7,545 nucleotides of DNA from contig DRQV01000292.1 of assembly GCA_011371325.1 (NCBI GenBank), forward strand, positions 1-7,545, given 5' to 3'. The notes below the pieces were generated by a model, which saw only the letters and a program-made list of their open reading frames with translations, was not told where the DNA came from and searched no databases. The stretch comes from Thioploca sp. (lineage in GTDB: Bacteria > Pseudomonadota > Gammaproteobacteria > Beggiatoales > Beggiatoaceae). Positions 1 through 5,800 of the stretch are shown here, piece after piece. Each line of letters opens with the position of its first letter. Positions within the stretch are counted from its first letter, which is position 1. The position numbers were made by a program, and so were the translations under genes.

Positions 1-1
1 A

Positions 2-229
2 ACTACAGTTGAAACTATCAATGGAACAGACTACTCTCGTATAATAGCTATTATTTTATCTCATGGTAAAAATAATAAAGCAGAAAGTAGCAATAAAATA
101 ACAATGGCAAATGATGTCACTTATGTACAAGGTGATTATATAGAAAATGTATTTGATGATCGGGTAACTTGGCTATCAAAATATACTTTAACAAATTATT
201 TAGCTAAAACTAGAGATTTACCCCAATGA
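2..229 (+). CDS. Type IV pilin-like protein, C-terminal fragment (5' end outside window)
   Basis: An open frame enters from the left edge and ends at TGA 227-229, giving 75 residues of a C-terminus. I identify it by comparison with the next gene. It has IIAIILSHGKN where the next protein has VIAIIYSCGKN, and then DYIENVFDDRVTWLSKYTL where the next has FYVENQFDDILVWLPKTIL, at a similar distance from the end. The two are therefore paralogues, and the missing N-terminus probably carries a prepilin leader too, although that cannot be seen here. The Cys of the SCGKN motif is His in this copy, so any disulfide made there in the neighbour is absent. The stop overlaps the next start as ATGA, which suggests translational coupling. 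By analogy it would be a minor pilin or pseudopilin anchored in the inner membrane. The homology is clear, the exact role is not. Confidence 0.75.
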   Translation, partial: TTVETINGTDYSRIIAIILSHGKNNKAESSNKITMANDVTYVQGDYIENVFDDRVTWLSKYTLTNYLAKTRDLPQ

Positions 230-885
230 AAATATCACAAGGTTTTACATTAATTGAAATGTCTATAGTACTTATTATTATAGGTTTTTTAATAGGTGGA
301 ATGTTTGTACCATTATCTATGCAAATGAACCAACAAAAAATTAAAGATACCCAAAAAACTTTGCAGACTATAAAAGAAGCATTGATGGGATATGCTATTA
401 TTAATAATAACTTACCTTGTCCTGCTTTGGATGAAAATGGTAATGAAAGTACCGCAAATCCCTGTTCTACTTATAATGAATCTGATGGTTATTTACCTTG
501 GGCAGATTTAGGCACAGATAAATTTGATGCTTGGGGACATCCTTTTCGATATCGTGTTGATAAAACTTTTACTACAAATATACCAAATCCACCAAATACT
601 AATGAGTTAATTATACAAGATAATTCATCTCCTACTCCTAATTCATTATCATCTGCTAACGTTATTGCAATAATTTATTCTTGTGGTAAAAATGGTATAC
701 CAGATGGGACTAATGCTATTAGTGGATATACGGGTGCTAATTGCTCTCCAACATCATCACCAACCGCTAATAATACTTACACCCAAGATTTTTATGTAGA
801 AAATCAATTTGATGATATATTAGTATGGCTACCAAAAACCATATTAATCAATCAATTAACCTCTGCTGGCAACTGGCCACCATAA
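226..885 (+). CDS. Type IV pilin-like / pseudopilin prepilin (N-terminal methylation motif)
   Basis: This 219-residue protein begins with a short class III leader, MKISQG, followed by FTLIE. Prepilin peptidase would cut after G6 and methylate F7, and E11 is the usual Glu+5. Residues 12-28 form the hydrophobic stalk helix that anchors pilins in the inner membrane before assembly. The head has LPCP (63-66), a second Cys at 80, YLPWADLG (89-96), DAWGHPFRYRV (101-111), SCGKNG (152-157) and C173, so two disulfides are possible. LPCP...LPW...DAWG is a layout I recall from uncharacterised proteobacterial prepilin-type proteins and not from a classic major pilin. Low-complexity Asn/Thr/Ser/Pro stretches lie near 112-145 and 160-185. 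It overlaps the upstream paralogue by 4 bases and has no strong ribosome binding site of its own. A minor pilin, adhesin subunit or type II secretion pseudopilin are all possible. The prepilin assignment is secure, the system is not. Confidence 0.9.
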   Translation: MKISQGFTLIEMSIVLIIIGFLIGGMFVPLSMQMNQQKIKDTQKTLQTIKEALMGYAIINNNLPCPALDENGNESTANPCSTYNESDGYLPWADLGTDKFDAWGHPFRYRVDKTFTTNIPNPPNTNELIIQDNSSPTPNSLSSANVIAIIYSCGKNGIPDGTNAISGYTGANCSPTSSPTANNTYTQDFYVENQFDDILVWLPKTILINQLTSAGNWPP

Positions 886-933
886 CATCCAGTAAATCAA
901 TTCTAAACATCCAAATTATTGACAAGCAAATTA
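886..933 (+). other. Short intergenic gap between the prepilin gene and parE
   Basis: These 48 bases are AT-rich and contain no hairpin with a T-run, so I see no intrinsic terminator between the prepilin and parE. A TTGACA hexamer lies at 919-924, but the nearest matching -10-like hexamer (TACAAT, 940-945) is 15 bases on and inside parE, so it is not called as a promoter. Read-through from the pilin genes into parE is plausible, although the gap is long enough to hide a weak promoter. Confidence 0.5.
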
Positions 934-2832
934 ATGATCTACAATGCTGCCACTATAGAAGTCCTCACCGGACTAGAACCTGTCCAAAAACGGCCTGGTA
1001 TGTATACCGATACTACCCGTCCCAACCATCTAGCTCAAGAAGTCATCGACAACAGTGTTGATGAAGCTATAGCCAAATATGCTAATCAAATTGACGTAAT
1101 ACTACATGCCGACAACTCCTTAAGTGTGCGTGATAATGGACGTGGAATGCCAGTCGATATTCATCCGGAAGAAGGAGTAAGTGGAGTAGAAGTAATTTTA
1201 ACTAGGCTACATGCTGGTGGAAAATTTTCCAATAAAAACTATCAATTTTCTGGTGGTTTACATGGAGTTGGAGTATCAGTAGTCAACGCCTTGTCTAATA
1301 ACCTTGAGGTTACTATTAAACGTAATGGCCAACTTTACCAAATGTCCTTCGCTAATGGCAAAAAAACTTCTGAACTTAGTATAAATGGCAAAGTAGGCCA
1401 ACGCAATACTGGTACAACTATTAGATTTTGGCCTAATGCTAAATATTTTGACCATCCTAATTTTGCAATTGCTCAACTTACCCATGTGTTGCGAGCCAAA
1501 GCGGTATTATGTGCTGGTTTGACAATTACTTTTGTAAATGAATATACTAACGATAAACTAAAATGGTTGTATAAAGATGGACTTACCACTTATTTATTGG
1601 ATGAATTGGGTAATGTAGAAAGCTTACCAGAAACACCATTCATTGGCCATTTTGCCGCTACCACTGAGGTTGTCGACTATGCTTTACTATGGTTACCAGA
1701 AGGCAATTTACTTACTGAAAGTTATGTTAATTTAATCCCAACTACTCAAGGTGGTACACATGTCAACGGTTTACGCAGCGGATTATTAGATGCTATACGA
1801 GAATTTTGTGATTATCGCAGTTTATTACCTCGTGGAATTAAATTAGCTCCAGAAGATGTATGGGAACGTTGTGCTTACGTATTATCAGTCAAAATAGCTG
1901 AACCACAATTTTCTGGCCAAACTAAGGAACGTTTATCTTCCCGAACTTGTGCAAAATTTGTATCTGGAGTAGTACGAGATGCTTTTTCTCTATGGTTAAA
2001 TCAACATGTTAAATTAGGCGAACAAATTGCTGAATTAGTGATTAATAATGCTCAGAAACGGTTACGAGCTGAAAAAAAAGTTACCCGTAAAAAAGCTACT
2101 AATGGCCCAGCTTTACCTGGAAAATTAGCTGATTGCACTTTACAAGATGTTAATAAAACTGAATTATTTCTAGTTGAAGGTGATAGTGCAGGTGGCTCAT
2201 GTAAACAAGCTAGAGATCGGAATTTTCAAGCAGTTATGCCATTGCGTGGCAAAATTTTAAATACCTGGGAAGTAGATACTAATCAAGTACTTGCTTCCCA
2301 AGAAGTACATGATATAGCGGTTGCTTTAGGTATCGATCCAGGTAGCGATGATTTAACCGGGCTACGTTATGGAAAAGTATGTATTTTAGCTGATGCTGAT
2401 TCCGATGGAGCTCATATTGCAACTTTACTATGTGCTTTATTTTTCAAGCATTTTTATAAATTAGTAGCTGAAGGACATGTTTATATCGCTACTCCACCTT
2501 TATATCGGATTGATATTGGTAAAAATATTTATTACGCATTAAATGATGATGAAAAACAAGGAATTTTAAACCGAATAGCTGCTGAAAAAAAACTTGGGCT
2601 AATTGACGTGCAACGTTTTAAAGGGTTAGGTGAAATGAATCCATTACAACTACGAGAAACTACTATGTCACAAGATACTCGTCGTTTAATAAGACTCAGT
2701 GTCGATGATAGTAAAAAAAGCCATACTATTATGAACATGTTATTGGCCAAAAAACAAGTAGCAGCCCGAAAAGCTTGGTTGGAAACTAGAGGAAATTTGG
2801 CTGTGATGTATTTGAAACCTTCAAAGTTTTAG
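934..2832 (+). CDS. parE: DNA topoisomerase IV subunit B (ParE)
   Basis: ParE is the ATPase half of topoisomerase IV, which with ParC separates linked daughter chromosomes and relaxes supercoils in the cytoplasm. The 632-aa product matches the length of E. coli ParE (about 630). The GHKL ATPase domain has EVIDNSVDEA with the general base E36 and Mg-binding N40, DNGRGMP (67-73) and GGLHGVGVSVVNALS (107-121). The transducer domain has the QTK loop with K331 (329-331). The TOPRIM domain has EGDSAGG (415-421), PLRGKILN (436-443) and DADSDG (487-492), and the C-terminal part has QRFKGLGEMNP (560-570). No GyrB-type insertion is seen after TOPRIM, which together with close agreement with E. coli ParE favours ParE over GyrB. 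I chose ATG 934, giving MIYNAATIEVLTGLEP, because it aligns with the E. coli start; an in-frame TTG at 919 would add five residues. No clear Shine-Dalgarno precedes either. It sits 48 bases after the prepilin and 5 bases before the giant gene. Confidence 0.97.
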   Translation: MIYNAATIEVLTGLEPVQKRPGMYTDTTRPNHLAQEVIDNSVDEAIAKYANQIDVILHADNSLSVRDNGRGMPVDIHPEEGVSGVEVILTRLHAGGKFSNKNYQFSGGLHGVGVSVVNALSNNLEVTIKRNGQLYQMSFANGKKTSELSINGKVGQRNTGTTIRFWPNAKYFDHPNFAIAQLTHVLRAKAVLCAGLTITFVNEYTNDKLKWLYKDGLTTYLLDELGNVESLPETPFIGHFAATTEVVDYALLWLPEGNLLTESYVNLIPTTQGGTHVNGLRSGLLDAIREFCDYRSLLPRGIKLAPEDVWERCAYVLSVKIAEPQFSGQTKERLSSRTCAKFVSGVVRDAFSLWLNQHVKLGEQIAELVINNAQKRLRAEKKVTRKKATNGPALPGKLADCTLQDVNKTELFLVEGDSAGGSCKQARDRNFQAVMPLRGKILNTWEVDTNQVLASQEVHDIAVALGIDPGSDDLTGLRYGKVCILADADSDGAHIATLLCALFFKHFYKLVAEGHVYIATPPLYRIDIGKNIYYALNDDEKQGILNRIAAEKKLGLIDVQRFKGLGEMNPLQLRETTMSQDTRRLIRLSVDDSKKSHTIMNMLLAKKQVAARKAWLETRGNLAVMYLKPSKF

Positions 2833-2837
2833 AAACT

Positions 2838-2894
2838 ATGCGATATTTAACTTTTAAACTAATCTTATTACTATTTACTTTACCAATATTTGCC
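2838..2894 (+). other. Predicted Sec signal peptide of the giant protein
   Basis: Residues 1-19 have short basic flanks (R2, K7), a hydrophobic core LILLLFTLPIF and a small residue at the predicted cut, PIFA before TE. No Cys follows immediately, so it is not a lipoprotein signal. The segment could instead be an uncleaved N-terminal anchor. Either way the large caspase-like/WD40/TPR body would lie outside the cytoplasm, unlike the cytosolic STAND proteins it partly resembles. Confidence 0.75.
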
Positions 2895-5800
2895 ACCGAA
2901 ATTTCAGTAAAAACTTGTGATAATTTAACTGAATATCCAGAGATACTTAAACAAGTTAATCATTCCAGTAATTCACAACTAATTGAAACTAACCTAATTA
3001 AAGCTTTTAAACTATTAATAAATAATTCTTTAGTGGCTGGCAATAATAAATTAATTCAATATAGAGATTCTATTTCTCAAATTAAACAAGATGTTAATAA
3101 ATGGCAAAAAAATACTCTATCTCAACTCCAAAAATGTGAAAAATATTGGCATTATTCTATCGACAATAGTTTAGGTAAATATTACGGTTTAATTATTGGT
3201 ATTAATAATTATCAACATTGGCCAAGATTAAACACTGCCATCAATGATGCCAAGATGATTGATGAAGTTTTAAGTAGTAAATATGGTTTTAATAATAAAT
3301 TACTAATCAATGCTTCTTATCAAGAAATAACTAATACATTCAAACAATTAAAAAATAGATTAAGAACAAATGATAATTTATTAATTTATTATGCAGGGCG
3401 TAGTTATCAAGATGTAAATGGTCAAAGCTATTGGTTACCAAGCAATGCAAATAAAAATAATCACCAAAATTGGTTAGAAACCAATATTATTACCAATAAT
3501 TTATTAATTAATAGTGATAGCATTCGGAATGTTTTGATCATATCGGATGGTTTTTATTCAAGTCCGTTAACTCAATATTATAAAAAGAAAAATTGGTTAA
3601 TTAATGACCAACAGAACATTAAAAAAATTTTAGATAAACTACCTAAATATATGTTAACTGATAGCAAGATTGACTTGTTAAAAAAAGCGATTAAAAAATC
3701 TAGGGTATTATTAGAAAGTAATAAGCAAATTGCTAGTAATGATAGACATTTCACTCAAAATTTAGTGGTTGCGTTAAATAATAGAGAAGGAGAAACAATT
3801 TTCACTACTCGCAGCTTAATTGCTGATATGTCACAAATTTTAGAATATAAATTAATAGATGTTAATAGTAAAGGAGATTTCGTATTTAAACAACCATATA
3901 AATTTATTGATGCCAATGATATTATTCAACAAAAAAAATCTTTATCACTAACCAAATTAGCCCATAAAGAAATTGCTAAAGGCAATACAACTAATGGGAT
4001 GTTATTTGCCTTGGAGGCATTGCCAAAATATACTTTTGCTCCAGAACGACCTTATACTTTTGCAGCCGAAGAAAAACTATATGAAGCAATTTTAAAACAA
4101 CGAGAATATAAAATTATTACTGTCTCCGAACAGCCAATTCATCGAGTAGCTTTTAGTCCAGATGGTTCTAAAATTGCCACAGCTAGTATTAACGGCCAAG
4201 TTCATTTGTGGGATATTAATGGTAATTTACTAAATATATTGCAAGGTCAACGAGTGTCTTTTAATAGTCTTCCTGCTATTGTTTTCAGCTCTGATAGTTC
4301 TCAACTAATTACTAGTATCGCTAATGATAATGCCGCTCGAATATGGAATGCAAATACTGGTCAATTAATAAAAATATTATATGGGCATCAAAAAGGCATC
4401 AATCATATAGCTTTCAGTTCTTTAGATAATAAAATACTTACTGTAGCAGAAGATGCTAGATTGTGGCAAGCTGGAAATCTAGTTAACATATTGACTGGTC
4501 ATGAAAAAACTATAAATTACGCAACCTTCAGTCCTAATGACAAAATTATAGTAACCGTATCTGATGATAAGACTGCTAGACTATGGAATAGCCATACTGG
4601 AAAGCTGATACATATCCTTGCCGATCACACTGATAGAGTTAATTTTGCTAGTTTTAGTCCAGATAATAAAACTGTAATTACAGTGGCAAACGATAATACT
4701 GCTCGCTTGTGGGATGTGCATACTGGAGAGATAATTTCTGTATTTAGAGGCCATAGTGACAACGTGTTAAATGCAGTTTTTAGCCCTGATGGTCGTTTTA
4801 TTATAACTATTTCTAAAGATAAAACTGCTAATTTATGGGAAGCTGGAAAACTCAAAAAAATATTAGTCAGTCATAAACAAGCTTTAACTTTTGCCGCTTT
4901 TAGCCCAGATAGTAAATTTATCATCCTTACTTCAGCAGATCATACAGCTAGTTTATGGCAAACAGAAACCGGCAAACAAATCAGTATTTTGGCTGGCCAT
5001 ACAGCAAAAGTTAATCATGCAGCTTTTAGTCCTGATGGTAAATTTGTTGCTACTGTCGCTGATGATGGAGTAATGCGTTTATGGCAAGTTACTAATAAAA
5101 ATAATTTTAAAATATTAGCCGGGCATAAATCCAGAGTTTTGAATGCTAATTTTAGTGCTGATGGCAAACAGATAGTGACAGCTTCCGATGATAATACTGC
5201 TCGAGTGTGGGACACTAAAACTGGGAAATTATTGAAAATTTTAACTGGTCATGAAAATAGAGTTAATCAGGCTTTATTTAATGGTTCACAAGTGATAACC
5301 GCTTCTGCTGATAAAACTACTCGCATTTGGCAAGATAAATCTTCCAAAATAATTGCTAGACATATAGATGAAGTGAATAATATTGCTTTCAGTTCTGATC
5401 ATTCCAAACTAGTGATAGCTTCTGACGAAGAAACTACTTATTTATGGCAAAATTTTAATTGGGATCCAACTTCTATTTGGAATTACTATACTAATAAACC
5501 GCTTATAGCTTTATCAGGCCATAATAATAAAATTTTACAGGCAAGCTTCAGTACAAATAATAAAATAGTTGCAACTGCTTCTGTTGATAAAACAGCTCGC
5601 TTATGGAATGCAGATAATGGCAAATTTTTACGTACTTTAAAAGGTCATAAAAATACCGTTAATCAAGTTATATTTAGTCCTAATGGCAAATTAATCATTA
5701 CCGTTTCTGATGATAAAACTGCTCGTTTATGGCACAAAAATGGTAAATTATTCAAAATATTAAAAGGTCATAGGGATAAAGTAAATCATGCGGCTTTTAG

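Noticed and set aside
919..933. TTG at 919 as the parE start
   Set aside because: It adds five residues with no counterpart in E. coli ParE and has no better ribosome binding site; ATG 934 aligns with the family start.
919..945. TTGACA at 919-924 followed by TACAAT at 940-945 as a promoter
   Set aside because: The spacer is 15 bases, shorter than usual, and the -10-like hexamer and any start site would fall inside parE after its ATG, so it could not make full-length ParE.
825..1061. A 78-codon plus-strand frame spanning the prepilin/parE junction
   Set aside because: It overlaps both real genes out of frame and its translation has no recognisable features.
2072..2592. Runs of eight A at 2072-2079 and 2585-2592 in parE as frameshift or slippage sites
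   Set aside because: The frame is intact and conserved on both sides of each run, and Lys-rich AT-biased coding explains them.
1276..2750. Short open frames on the minus strand at 1276-1485 and 2532-2750
   Set aside because: They lie wholly inside the well-conserved parE coding frame, have no recognisable domain and look like shadow frames.
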